Assembly: GCA_020091685.1 (NCBI GenBank)
Contig: CM034604.1
Coordinates: 2,903,820 to 2,967,819 of the forward strand
Reading direction: 5' to 3'
Length of the DNA stretch: 64,000 nt
From: Lutjanus erythropterus
Lineage: Eukaryota > Chordata > Actinopteri > Lutjaniformes > Lutjanidae
Both the position numbers and the translations under genes were made by a program. This document shows, piece by piece, positions 12,331 to 24,347 of the stretch; the stretch's first letter is position 1; every line of letters begins with the position of its first letter. Under the pieces are notes generated by a model. The model did no database searches. It was not told where the DNA came from and saw only the letters and a program-made list of their open reading frames with translations.

Positions 12331-12789
12331 CAAATAAAATTAATAACACAATAAAAACCATCAGACCACCTAAAAGTGTTCATTAACAATCTGACCACTG
12401 CTGGAACAAAATAACATTTTAAAAACACTGATCTTACTTTTGCAATCACAGGGTCCATTTGTCATCTTCACCACCTACCTCACGGAGCCTGCTCGTGCCC
12501 AAAAACAGCACTTCCTCCGACCAATCCACGCCCCTTTGCACTAGTCCGTCGTTTCTATTGGGCGCCGCTGGAGATGGGCCGTGCCCAATAAAAAGTCCAC
12601 TTTTGCCCATGCAACTGGCTTCTGGAGGTGTCAGTTATCACTGAACACAAAGCTGCGTCAAAGTGACGACATAGAGCACGAGCGCTGGCTGAAGCGCTGT
12701 TGGCTCGCCTTCAAAATAAGAGACATTTCACACGGAAGAGAACTTACCCAGAAAACCAAATGAAAAAAAAAAAGATATGTGTATATATA
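12331..12789. other. unassigned, moderately CpG-containing stretch
   Basis: Around 12440-12740 base composition is less AT-rich than the surroundings, with CCAAT-like words (12519-12523; inverted ATTGG near 12558). It could be promoter-like or an old repeat. No protein homology was recognised in the short frames here. Confidence 0.25.
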
Positions 12790-13165
12790 TGTATATAATG
12801 AAAGTAATGTGATGACAATTTCAAGCAGTGACTGGGTCTGCCAGACAAAACAATGTCAAATGAGGCACAGTTAATGCAATAAATACATGTTTAATCTATT
12901 CAGTTTTTATTTGGAAATTAATTCATAAATGATTAATCATTAACTTCTTCTACAATCTGGTTCAGCAAATATCTGACTTATTTTATTTATTTATCTAAAA
13001 ATGTAACTAACTTATTCAGTCAGGCAGCTATTCATTATGAAAGTAATGTGATCACAATTTCAAGCAGTTTCAAGCACTTTATCCAAAATCCAAACACTTT
13101 TCAAACCTTGAAATTCAAAATTCAAGTGTTTTCGTGAATTTCCAGCACCTTTTTATGAACCCTGC
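12790..13165. mobile_element. partial hAT-like MITE (GCAGGGTTC family)
   Basis: The right end 'ggtgctggaaa ... gcagggttc' (read on the minus strand) matches the termini of the larger element at 19424-20211, and the interior shares 'ccagacaaaacaatgtcaaa' with it (12842 and 19826). It is a shorter, opposite-orientation copy. The left boundary is uncertain. Confidence 0.5.
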
Positions 13166-13216
13166 AATTTATACAAAATTCCGCATTCAGGCTGGGGGTG
13201 CTCATCTTTCTTTAGA

Positions 13217-13259
13217 TACAAGCAGGGGGGCTCCAAGGAAAAAAGGTTGGGAACCACTG
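13217..13259. repeat. hAT-like element end
   Basis: The words 'ggttgggaaccactgtg' are the inverted form of the CAGTGGTTCCCAAC end seen at 261. The two lie 13 kb apart with NDUFAF4 between them, so they are taken as separate decayed copies. Confidence 0.4.
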
Positions 13260-14164
13260 TGATAAAGTATTCTAGTCTACTAGTCTTCACTTGCACAATA
13301 GTCAGAAGTATAGTACATTCTTGCTGCCCTGGCCTTTACTGGCTATATGCAAATGTTAATTTACATAGATTTTTTTTTTTTTTTTTTACTGAGATGGCTT
13401 GTTTATTCGCCTAGTATTCATGCCAAGATTATAGCCAGGATCTGGACATTTCTGAGGTCATGGGTAAAATGATAAAAATATAAAAATACATAATTAAACA
13501 GTTGTATTAATTTTTCAGTAAACCATATCTTTCTACATAATAGTCTAAATGTTACATAAACCCTTCCCCATGCTGACAGGGATGTAATTCATGGGAAATA
13601 TTTGTATTTGTGTAAATATTTGTCTGTTATTTTCACAAAAAAAAAAAAAAAAAATTGAATAGCACTTTGTGTCACTGTATTGAATTTGAATTTATTACCT
13701 CACAAAAAGTGATAAAAACAAGTATACATTATTACTTTTGTTTCTATAATCAGAAGGAATTGCTAATATTAAGTAAACCTACTCTGCAAAAGTCTGAAAA
13801 AACATCCCAACCCAAACAGATCACCACTTATTTATGGGTCTTTTATTTTGTTTGCAAAACACAGGTTACACTGGCATTATACTGCATTTATTTATTTATA
13901 CTGTGCATTTAGACAAACCTATACTCTTATTTATAACACAGTGTTCCAGTGTTGTATATTTTGTTATTTACATATTTTTACTCCCCTTATTTCTTTTTTC
14001 TATATTGTTGTATGTAGTAACACAATGCACCTAATTTTATATGCTCTTCTATACAATAATATAATATTTTCTGTATGCTTACGTATACCTCTATTCGACT
14101 GTAACGCAAACAATTTCCCCCAGGATCACTAAAATAAACTAAACTAATATTTCTTGTTCTAATT

Positions 14165-14735
14165 CTTCTGCGTCCTCCGTGCCATTTATTTTGAAAGTCC
14201 ACACAGGAAGCGGTGTTAGCTAACTCTCGCTAGCTTGTCGCAGGTAGCCCACAGTGAGTGTAGTTTGTAACAGTGTGGTGATAATTCGGGCCACATACAG
14301 AACACAAGCTGATACATTTGGTGCTGGAGGATGGGCCGCGAACACCTCACATCTGTCTGAAGGAGAAGGATGAAGAAGGCTGGAAAACACTCAGTGCCGC
14401 CATTAAAGCTGGATATTAATCAGTGCTCAGCCTCTCTGAGCTCCTCTGGAAACAAAGCGGCAGAATAACCGAATGCGGATTTGACTTCATCTCCAACGGC
14501 TCCAGCTGTGTAGGCAGAGGCACCAGCGGCTGTCTGTCTGTCGCACTGGTGATTCAAATCACACCAGCTGAGAGCTCACAGTGATAACAAGCATCAGTGG
14601 TCTGTTGGTTTGGTCAATAACTGTTTTCACTACGCCGAGGAGGAGAGAGCATTTTGGGCGGCGAGATGCACCATTTGGTGGACTGAGCTTCAGCACTTGA
14701 GCCGCTCCGGAGCTCCAACATGGGAGAATGAAGCA
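14165..14735 (+). promoter_or_regulatory. possible promoter and 5' untranslated exon of GPR63
   Basis: This is the most CpG-rich non-coding stretch between NDUFAF4 and GPR63. It is free of recognisable repeats and ends in a good donor, AAGCAG|GTAATA at 14735/14736. GPR63 has an acceptor-like 'ttttgcag' ending at 20465, just before its coding exon. A spliced 5' exon here feeding that acceptor is inferred only from position, composition and splice signals. Confidence 0.35.
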
Positions 14736-15985
14736 GGTAATATGAATAGAAACAACACTATTCACACACTATTCCTCATTTATGTTGGTTAAATCTCGAC
14801 ATGAAGACGTAATGTAACGCTAGGTTCTTTGTTCAAACACCCACCGCTGTGTTCTCGTCGTCCTCAGATGGAACTCTCCATGAATCTCCCAGTTTGTCGT
14901 CTCAACCATTTTGGTTCTCAAGTCGAGGCTCCTATCATTTGTAAAGAAGCTGATCCCCTGTCAGATTAAACAGGCAGCAGAGAGCTGCTGCTCAGTTTGG
15001 CCTCAATTACTCCTATTTCAGGTCGATGAAGTGAAAGTGTGAATGAGGTGTAATTCTGTTTGTCATTGATTTTCTAGAACATTGGGCTCAATTTTCAGGA
15101 CACCTCTGAGTTCATCTCCCAGATTTTATCCATCAGCTGCTGAGATTCTCGGATGTGCAACTGAATAACCAATGATGGAATTAAATCACCACTGAATAAT
15201 AGTTAAAATGCTACTGAATATATAACACTGAAATATTATACTTTGAAACACGTTTTTTTTATTTCCCCGCTCTAAAAATTCAAAAAGGTCACTTTAACAA
15301 ATTCAAAAACATGATTTAAGTATTCTTTGAAGAAGATCCACAAATTCAATATGTTTGCAGTGGTTTACCAGTTTCCTGGTACACCGTGTTATGAAAATTT
15401 ATGGCTATCATACATTTGCCTTACAAACGGAGACTCTTTACACACACTTCCTTTAAGAATTGTTTCAAATTTCATGTTTGTTAGAGCAAAATATTTTGTA
15501 AAATGTGAGAAGCTGTGATATTTTCTGAGACGTTATTATATATACTGTGAAAATCTAATACAGCGTTATTGAAAAATATAGGCTTATGTGTCCAGTTACT
15601 CAAAAAAATTAATATTGGATTTACTGAATTTCAAAAGCAAAATTCAAGATTAAAAATTAAAATATTTCATGGCTATAAATTAAATGCTACTTAAAATGAA
15701 AAAAACTTTACATAATCAGTTGTGATCCCAAAAAATTTAACTTGAAAATAATGAATCTTAACAAATACCATAATTTGTTTGAATAAATTTAAACTTATCT
15801 CACACAGCCTTTCTTAAACCAGTTAACATAACACAGCTCTGATGATTTGCAGTACAGTCTGTTGAAGTACAACTTTTTAAAAATCCAAAATGCTTATGTT
15901 ACCTCTCGTGGTTTGCGATAGCAAAGAGAACAGTCTAGTTAGGCAACGGGATTACCTCTTTCTGGATAAACAACTATGTCATGTT

Positions 15986-16425
15986 GCGTGTTTCCACCTC
16001 TAGTCCCCAGGGACTAGGAACCTTTGGAGAAATGCTGTTTCCACCACAGGGACCAGGGTCTAAATTAAGTTCCCAGGACATTATTTTACCCCTCAAGTAG
16101 TATCTGCTCGGGAGGTCGTCCTTTCCAAAAGAACAGAAACTTAGGGGTGTGGCTTGTAGCATTGAACATTTCTGATTGATCAAGTATTTGCAGTATTTTT
16201 TTCAGCAACCATTAAAAAAAATGGAGCCGCAAACCAGTTTTTGCATTCTGCATTTTGCTTCGACACATCAACACTAAGTTCCAGAAGAAAGCATACGACA
16301 GATAGACAGACAGACGACGGCATCATCATTGTTGTACAGACACTCACAAAAACAAAAAACAGCTGTCACGTTTTCACATGTCAGCAGAATAATTTGTCTA
16401 ATTTTTAGACCTCAGTGGAAACAGA
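15986..16425. mobile_element. possible hAT-like MITE
   Basis: The left 'gttgcgtgtttccacctcta' and right 'cagtggaaacagacaac' are loosely inverted, and internal 'gttccc/gggaac' words suggest an old palindromic element. Boundaries are approximate. Confidence 0.35.
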
Positions 16426-16916
16426 CAACAGGTTGAAGGAACCTTCTAGTTGCTTGAAATGTTGTTCCTGGGGCTTGAAGTTACTTATGGTTACGGTTAA
16501 GCTAGTATTATGCTTTCTGCATCTGTGTGTGAAAGGAATTAGAACTAATTGCTGTCTATTGTGTCCACAGCTCTCTGTGTATGTGTCTAATCAGGACTAT
16601 AATAGAGTTTTTAATGAGCTCTCAAGGCCCACCTGTAGGGCCTCCATGGCTGGTCAGTGGGCTGTGGCCCACACTTTTGGAGTCACTAGTTTAGACTAAG
16701 TGTCTATAAATGTGTTACAGCAGTTTTAACCTTCAGTGTATTACATTTTGAAAGTGTGTTTTTTCCCCACAGATACGATATTATTCAATCTGCTATAACT
16801 GCTAGGGCTGCGACTCTCCCCATGATGTGATTTTATCAAGATATAGCCATGTCACCATGTGATATTATTGCGATTTTAAACATAGTTGGGATAGTAAGAG
16901 TACTGTGGTGACATAC

Positions 16917-17212
16917 TAGGGCTGCAACAAATGATTATTTTCATAGTCTATTAATCAGTCGATTATTTTCTCAATTAAACGATAAATAGTTGTTTGTTTT
17001 AAAATAATAGAAAATGGAAAAAAAAAAGTTTCTCAAAGTCTAAGATCATGTCCTCAAATGTCGTTTTACTTAAGACTTTACTGACAAGATATTCAGTTTA
17101 CTGTCAGAGAGGACTGATGAAAACAGAAAACTCACAGAAAACAATCGATTATCAGACAAGTTGGCAATTAATTTAATAATCGATTGATAATCAATGAATT
17201 GTTGCAGTGCTG
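16917..17212. mobile_element. hAT-type MITE (TAGGGCTGCAAC family)
   Basis: The left end 'tagggctgcaacaaatgatt' is mirrored by 'aatgaattgttgcagtgctg'. The interior 'gatattcagtttactgtcag' is shared with a decayed copy in NDUFAF4 intron 2 (5459-5478), and the 3' part resembles 59215-59330 in a UFL1 intron, so at least three copies lie in this window. Confidence 0.65.
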
Positions 17213-19423
17213 TAACATACATTGTGTTATATTACGATTTATTTACTGCAAATTATGTTGCCAAAGAAAAACTTCATCTGTTTCATCTTGATAAGAAAGT
17301 TTTTAGTCTGGTGTGTATCTCACTTCAGTTGTTTTCAGCTAAATGAGATTGTCAAGTAGACAGACTGATCAACCAGTTCCACTGAACGTAACAAAATCTA
17401 TTGATTCTATATGTATATATATATATGTATGTGTATATCTCAGTAGGTATTTCTCTCACAGACACAATTGTGGACTTTGTTGACATGTTTCCACTATGTC
17501 TTTTGTCTCCTAAATCTACTTCCTAACAATTCAAGGTTTCAAGATGTGGCTCCAAAGCTCTCAGCACATTCTCTCTGCATTTCTCTGTTGCATAATTGTG
17601 TTGCCACACGCAGCATTTGAACACTTCCCAGTCTTTTAGAACACCAAGTACCAGATCATCCGTGCTTTACTGCAGGTTTACTTGATTGCTTGGAGGCTCA
17701 AGTGGCTATTTTAACATTTTAGGTCACTCCGCCCCTAAAGGAAAGGAAAAGAGATGCGGCGTTACCTTCTCTGTAGAGGTAGACTGCTGCACAGTGTGTT
17801 CAGTATTTGTGATCCACAAGGCCAATGTCCTCAGAACATGCAGTGTGAGGTGAACGGAGCAGGAAGTAGGCCAAGATGAAACCAGTTTCTTATTTGCTCC
17901 CATTCAGCAGGTCTTCATTGTGATGAAGCAGTGGGTAATTGTTGCAGACAATAAGCTCATCATCACCACATGAATAAAGCAAAGTCTTCCCCAGCTCCAC
18001 TGCTGACAGCCTGTTTATCTCCTTACAACAGCTTTCTCTCTCTTGGCTGTCTTGGTGACGTGTGATAACACTGTCTGTTAAATAGCTGCATATCCAGGTA
18101 TCAAACAAGAATCCAACCTGTTCTTTAACATGGCTACATAAAAAGCTCACATGTACTGTTCTCATAATAATTGCATTTAATTGTATTTGCTTGAATTTTA
18201 CACCCACACAGGATAAAAAAAGAAAAGAAAAAGCTCCATTTGTGTGAAAATTAATCATTTTAAGGACTTACAAATGGACTCTTCTTTCTACTGCACATTT
18301 ATTATTTGGCGTTTGCTGCTTCGCCATTGTAAATGATACCAGGCAGTCTGAAATAACAGTGTCCAATGTTTACACAAGTGATAAGGGTTTTATTGCAGTA
18401 TTTGACTTGTCCCCAGTTGAACACTGGTGTTGGTTACTGGCAGCGGTTAAGAAAAGCACTTTAACAGGATTTCTTATCACGTTTCAGGCAAACAGGAGAG
18501 ATTTTTAAATTTCTTTTTATTAGACAAATGCTTTCCAGTTGGATTTTGTTTCATATTCTTTTTGGATCATATTGTAATTCAGCATTTTGAAATGTACAAT
18601 CATTATTTTTCTTCCCGAGATGAAATGAGAAGATCTGTGTGTTGGGTACTGAGCTGTAGTCTGGACCAGGTTAGCCTAGCTTAGCATAAAGACTGGAGGC
18701 AGAGAGAAAAGGCAAAGTTCATCCATATGCCAAGCAACAACTCTAACAAATTAACATGTTGTATCAAGAGATGTTCTCAAAATTGATTCCATCGCCTGAC
18801 TTCTTCTGACTTACCTCTAAAGAGTTATCTATGCCAGATGTTAGATACACAGACAGAGCGTTCTGTCAGTATGTTATGTGTTCCTGCAAGTTTACTGAAG
18901 ATTGATGATTGATTCAGATGTGGCAGCGTTAGTTCTAGGGAGACAAGACCAGAGGACGCGGCAGAGTTTTAGACTTTATTGTCCCCATTTTAAAAAATCA
19001 AACAAATGAGAAATGTGTTCGTCGTAAATTAGTAAAAAGACAGAACATATATAATTGGCTTATTGATTTTGAACTTTGTAGCATTCAAATAAATTTCAAA
19101 TTTAGTTTAACTTTGTTCAGGTCACCAGACTGATTCAGGCTGCACATATTTTCTGACGTTCTGAGCTTTAGAAAAGTCCACACAAACAAAGACAAGACTT
19201 CAATGTGCCAGTTCCATGGTTCATTTTCACCTGTAATCATAACGCTGTAATTGAGTCTGTCATGCTTTGATTGTCACTGTAAATTGAATAAAATGTGATT
19301 CGCTTCTGTTAGAGGAAGGGAAGTACTTTGCATGTAAATCAATTTGAAATGGCTGCAGTGCAAATTCACCCACTCTGAAACCAGTTTTAGCATCTAAAGA
19401 CTGAAGGCTAAAGACTTTTTTTT

Positions 19424-20211
19424 GCAGGGTTCTTACATGTGCTGGAAAACCTTGAAAACGCTTGAATTTAAATGTAATGTTTCTAAGGTTTTAAAAGTGC
19501 CTTGATTCGGGATAATATGCTTGAAACGTCCTGAAACTGTAATTGCTTTACTTTTATCATAAATCGCTCTTTGCCTGAGTCGTTTGCCTTTTAGATAATA
19601 AAGAAAAATAAGTCAGAGAGCCTTATTGCTTTTGCCATGTGCATGAAAAGGAGGTTGCTGTTGCAGTGAGGGTTGGCTTGAAAAGGAAAAATGAAAAGAA
19701 ACTGAAAAGGATTGTATTGAAATTGAAGTTATTTGTCAAGCAGTTGCTTGTGCCTCTTCCTTAACCAATAGATTTTTCACATTTTTTCTTATTTTAAGTT
19801 TCCTTATTGAACAAATAGCTGCACCAGACAAAACAATGTCAAATGAGGCACAAATACTACCACTGCTAGACTATTGATTAATGCATTATTATTTATTATC
19901 ATTATTATTATTGTTGTTGTTATTGGCTCAGCCAGGTTATATCGGATGCCAAGTCTACTTACAGACGGGTGACACATTTTGTAGCATCAAACTTGTGGCG
20001 TTTTCCTTTAATCTCTCACCCTTCTGTTTATACCACAATTAAAGAAATGAAAAACAAAGAAATGAAATGGGGTGTAATCATTTTGAGCATTTATATGTAT
20101 ATAAATAAATCATCTACCAGAGCTGTAAAGTGCTGGAAAAGCTTGAAAATTCACTTTAAAAATGCTTGAAAAGTGCTTGAACTTGATTTGGAAAAGGTGT
20201 AGGAACCCTGC
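19424..20211. mobile_element. MITE, about 790 bp (GCAGGGTTC family)
   Basis: It starts 'gcagggttcttacatgtgct' and ends 'ggtgtaggaaccctgc', with inverted 'gctggaaaaccttgaaa / gcttgaaaattc' words inside each end. It ends about 360 bp before the GPR63 start codon, so it may lie in the proximal upstream region of that gene. Confidence 0.55.
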
Positions 20212-20573
20212 TTTTGGTGTCAGTGCTAGTAATTAGTCTCATTCTGGTTGACTGCATGTTTGGAAGATATGATGGAGGTGTGAATTAATTGGGGAGATGC
20301 TCTCATATAACCCGGAGTGGATTGCACCTCCCTGTCACTGTCATTACAATTCCAAGGGGAAATTTGATAGGAATGATGCTGCGTTCACAATAATGCTCTT
20401 TCACATGGCCTTTTTAATTTACTTGGCACTCACTACATTTTTGTGTACGCCTTAGGATTTTGCAGCCATGAGGACGCCGCCATGTTGTGTTGAGCTGGGA
20501 ATATCTGCATCTACGGCGGCACCATGTTCAGCCTGAGCTCACCAGCCACGATGCCTGTTCACCCTGGGGAAGA

Positions 20574-21806
20574 ATGGTTCACTCCACGACTGTTCCCCTT
20601 CCAGAGGCAGGGGACATTAACGCCAGTCTCTGCTGCCTCGTTACGGGGCTGCTGAACCTTTCTGAGAGGCCGTCGATGGAGAACATCTCCATGGCGAACG
20701 TTTCCCTGGGCTCGCGGTCGCCCTCGGAGCCGGCCACGCCGACGGCGGAGGCCCCGGAGGGCCCGCAAGGCGTCGGCCTACCTCTGCAGGTCTTCTTCTG
20801 CTTCGTCATGGTCGCCATCCTGCTCCTGGCTCTGCTGGGAAACGTGGTGGTGTGCCTGATGGTGTACCAGAGATCTGCCATGCGCTCAGCCATCAACATC
20901 CTCTTGGCGAGCCTGGCGTTCGCAGACATGATGCTGGCCATCCTGAACATGCCCTTCGCTCTGGTTACCGTTGTGACCACCAAGTGGATTTTTGGAGACG
21001 CTTTCTGTCGAGTTTCAGCCATGCTCTTTTGGTTCTTTGTGATGGAGGGCGTGGCTATACTGCTTATAATAAGCATAGATCGTTTTCTTATTATTGTCCA
21101 GAAGCAGGATAAGCTGAGCCCACAGAGAGCCAAAGTTCTCATCGTGGTCACATGGGGACTCACTTTCATTTTTTCTTTCCCCCTGGCTGTCGGTTCCCCT
21201 CCCCTACAGATCCCTCCCAGGGCCCCTCAGTGTGTCTTTGGCTACAGCGTTGAGCCTGGGTACCACGCCTATGTATTGATACTAATGCTAGTCTTCTTCT
21301 TCATACCTTTCATGGTCATGCTGTACACATTCATGGGGATCCTGAACACCATCCGCCACAACGCCATCCGCATCCACAGCCACCCAGACAGCATCTGTCT
21401 GAGCCAGGCCAGCAAACTGGGCCTGCTTAGCCTCCAGAGGCCCTTCCAAATGAACATAGACATGAGCTTCAAGACCCGTGCCTTCACCACCATCCTCATC
21501 CTCTTCTCCGTGTTTACAGTGTGCTGGGCACCCTTCACTGCCTACAGTCTGGTGGCCACCTTCAGCGATGGCTTTTACCACAAAGACAGCTTTTTTCAAA
21601 TCAGCACATGGGTCCTGTGGTTGTGCTACCTCAAGTCGGCCCTCAACCCTCTCATTTACTACTGGCGGATCAAGAAGTTCCGCGACGCCTGCCTTGATCT
21701 GATGCCCAAGTACTTCAAGTTTCTTCCTCAGCTGCCAGGCAACACCAAGAGGCGCATACAGCCCAGCGCAGTGTATGTGTGTGGAGAGCATCGCTCTGTG
21801 GTTTAA
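20574..21806 (+). CDS. gpr63: G protein-coupled receptor 63 (orphan class A receptor)
   Basis: One exon encodes 410 residues (human 419). The ATG at 20574 has a strong context (AgaATGG) and opens MV.S like the human protein; the frame extends upstream only through non-ATG codons. The N-terminus (1-70) is extracellular, carries N-glycosylation sequons at N16, N28, N37 and N42, and is poorly conserved. Seven membrane segments follow: TM1 ~72-98 with N90, TM2 with LAFAD (114-118), C145 at the top of TM3 pairing with C220, a DRF (169-171) in place of DRY, CWAP (317-320) in TM6 and NPLIYYW (358-364) in TM7. The tail VYVCGEHR.VV is nearly identical to human GPR63 and is diagnostic. The plasma-membrane receptor is classed as orphan; lipid ligands have been proposed. 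The gene looks intact and is convergent with UFL1, as in human. Confidence 0.97.
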   Translation: MVHSTTVPLPEAGDINASLCCLVTGLLNLSERPSMENISMANVSLGSRSPSEPATPTAEAPEGPQGVGLPLQVFFCFVMVAILLLALLGNVVVCLMVYQRSAMRSAINILLASLAFADMMLAILNMPFALVTVVTTKWIFGDAFCRVSAMLFWFFVMEGVAILLIISIDRFLIIVQKQDKLSPQRAKVLIVVTWGLTFIFSFPLAVGSPPLQIPPRAPQCVFGYSVEPGYHAYVLILMLVFFFIPFMVMLYTFMGILNTIRHNAIRIHSHPDSICLSQASKLGLLSLQRPFQMNIDMSFKTRAFTTILILFSVFTVCWAPFTAYSLVATFSDGFYHKDSFFQISTWVLWLCYLKSALNPLIYYWRIKKFRDACLDLMPKYFKFLPQLPGNTKRRIQPSAVYVCGEHRSVV

Positions 21807-21998
21807 AGGAAAAATACACCCTCAAACACTTCAGCACTGTTAAAAACATATTTATATAATCTATCTTGCAGTTCTGGGTCTGTTTAGTTGTTTGGTGGTA
21901 GACTTCTCTTTGGAGATTTTGAGAAATATGTAAAACAGCACAGCATTAAAAAAGCCCAGAGACTGCATTGGTGGGGGCATTTTGCTCCAGGTACCAGA

Positions 21999-22279
21999 AG
22001 GGTTGGGTATCTTTTAAACAATTGCGATACCAGTACTAATACCAGTTACCTTAAGGTGATACTGATACCAGTGGACTACTTCATTGGATACCTTTTTTCG
22101 AAGGTTTTTATAAAGAATGCTTGCGGCCATTGGCTGGGAGCAAAACCATATATTATAGTCATTTTTTCTAGATCTGGGTACCAAGAAGATTGAATGCAGG
22201 TACCGTTTAATTAATACGACTTGGTATTGGGTTATTTCATTCAGTACCTTAAAGTTGTTGAGTACCGATACTCAGCCCT
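21999..22279. mobile_element. MITE of the 'gggttgggtatc' family
   Basis: The left 'gggttgggtatc' and right 'gtaccgatactcagccct' are inverted, and 'tgataccag/ggtatt' words are mirrored inside. Short vertebrate elements of this type are usually hAT-derived. An older relative may lie at 6001-6100. Confidence 0.5.
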
Positions 22280-23890
22280 AGGTACTAGTGACAAAAGGTC
22301 ATGTCTAGATGGGAACCCAAGATTTTCTAAACTCAAACTTTCATTGTCACATTGTACAAAGGAATTATCTTTTTTAATATGACAACACTTAGGTTTAGGG
22401 ACAAAAAAAAACATATTTAGGTTTAGGGTTAGGGAACAATCATTATTTGGGTTAAAATGATCACTCTCGCGAGATCTGTTGTGGGTCTGGGGTTCCCATC
22501 TGACATGACTGAGAAAATACAATCCAAGAAGTCTAGACTATGTCAAACAACCATGAGTTTTCAAGGCTTATCAGTTACCAAACATCTGCGCACTGCAGTC
22601 TTTTCAACAGGATACAACTTTGGAATGAAGCTGAGTATGCTTTCAAATTTTTCAACACTAGTTCCAATAATGTACCATAGTTTCAGTGGAAAAATAGGAC
22701 TTTTTTGATTCCTTACTTGAGGAATATAAACAATTTTTCTACAAAACTATTGTTTCATTTCACAAAAGAAGCTAAACTTGACAAGTAGTAAATAAAATGC
22801 AAAGAACTTAAATAAGTTACAGCAAAAATGAGCACAATTTTAATGGAATTTGTCTATGAAAAAATATTCTAGATTCAAAGATCATATACTAGCTTTTTGG
22901 GGTTTTTTTGACCATAAGCCGCAGCCTTCTTTAGTAATGGAACTTGCTCAGGTGTGACCTGTACACAGAACTTAAGTCACATGAAAGCAGGTGGTTGTAT
23001 ATGGTGGGAGATTGTAACCCCAACACTGTTCAGGCTTAGGAAAATGGTTAAAAACTCCAAATAACAATAAGAATCTCATCCGACATTAATGTCAGCTTTA
23101 GGTACTTGACAGATTTTGATAACGGTGCTACAGACACAATATAGCTGGCACTAGACTGTATTGAGGTTTGATACCCAGCCCTATTCTGGAAGGTTATCAC
23201 AGCAGTCCTCTTCTCCTCAATCTCGATGATTGCAAGATGAAGAGTAGAATTACGCTGTTAGAATCCTCTACCAGTGTGTGCTACATTTTACAAAGCCAAA
23301 GTCGGTCTGATTTTCTATTTAGCACTGAGGTTCAGTGAGGGTGTGTATGAACTGTCTGAATAGGTCATGAGATATCAAACTGGCAAAAGGCAGCTGGACT
23401 CAGTGTGGAAGATGTTTCTGGTGTTTGCCTCCCATTTTGTCAGGGGAAAAAATCTGAGCTTGTCTTGTGGGCACCGCTGGAACTTCAGTTGCCTTCAAAG
23501 CCCCAGAGGAATACATCAGATACAGCCTAAAATGCTGGATTAGGTATCAACAGGACATATGAGTCTGTTGCACCAAATTGAGATCACATCATTTTTTAGC
23601 CCTGAAACAGGACCTTCTTATTTCCCTGTATGCCTTTTTTAAAAACCTGAGCCAGGCCATACAACAATAACTATTTTATCAGATTCATACAGGGTTAGTA
23701 CTATACAGATGTTAAATAACAACAATATACAAATATGTATTTTCAAGGCACTGGCATTGGATTGGTACTTGCTATTGGCCAATGCTCAAAGTTCAGATAT
23801 CAGAATTGGAATAAGGGAGGAAAAAATGATATCAGATCATCTCTGTTGATTTCTTGTAGATAAACAATCGTACAGGGAAAAAAAAATCCA

Positions 23891-24347
23891 CTAACACTTT
23901 ATAATTAAGGTGCTTATTTAGGCAATAGGTAGTAAGGCCTTAATAAGATGCTTATTAATTTTATTATGTGTTAATAAAACTATGTAAGTATTAAAAATAG
24001 CATAATAAACAATAAACGGATTCCAGCTTGGAACATGTCCTCTTACTCTCGCCCCTCTCCTTTCTCTCTGCAGGTGTCACTGCCCAAAAAGCCTGAAAAT
24101 AATAAAAAATAACAATAAAAGTGATAATAACATTAATAATAATGAAATTAAATCATGATTAACTATTAATAGGTGCATAATAAAGGATTACATAACTATA
24201 ATAAGCTTTGTTCACACTCTAGATCTGATACTGGTTTATTATGCTATTATTAACACTCAGTCTAACATGTTCATTTTAATAAGAATCTTATAAAGGCTCT
24301 ATTACCTATAAACGACCACTTATTGCACCTTAATATAAAGTGTTACC
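23891..24347. mobile_element. MITE with 'AACACTTTATAATTAAGGTG' ends
   Basis: The left 'aacactttataattaaggtg' is matched by the right 'caccttaatataaagtgtta' with few differences. The middle consists of inverted AT-rich words (ttattaat / attaataa). Non-autonomous DNA transposon, about 455 bp. Confidence 0.65.

Noticed and set aside
17890-18258. 122-residue minus-strand frame
   Set aside because: No domain and no codon pattern different from the flanks; treated as chance.
20487-20573. 29-codon N-terminal extension of GPR63
   Set aside because: The extension begins at a non-ATG codon. The ATG at 20574 has a strong context and matches the start of the human protein.
20579-21169. 196-residue minus-strand frame, and other frames overlapping GPR63
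   Set aside because: They are antisense or shifted shadows of the GPR63 coding exon and show no domain of their own.
22395-22440. Telomere-like 'tttagggttaggg' words
   Set aside because: Only one or two units within a dispersed fish repeat, not an interstitial telomere array.
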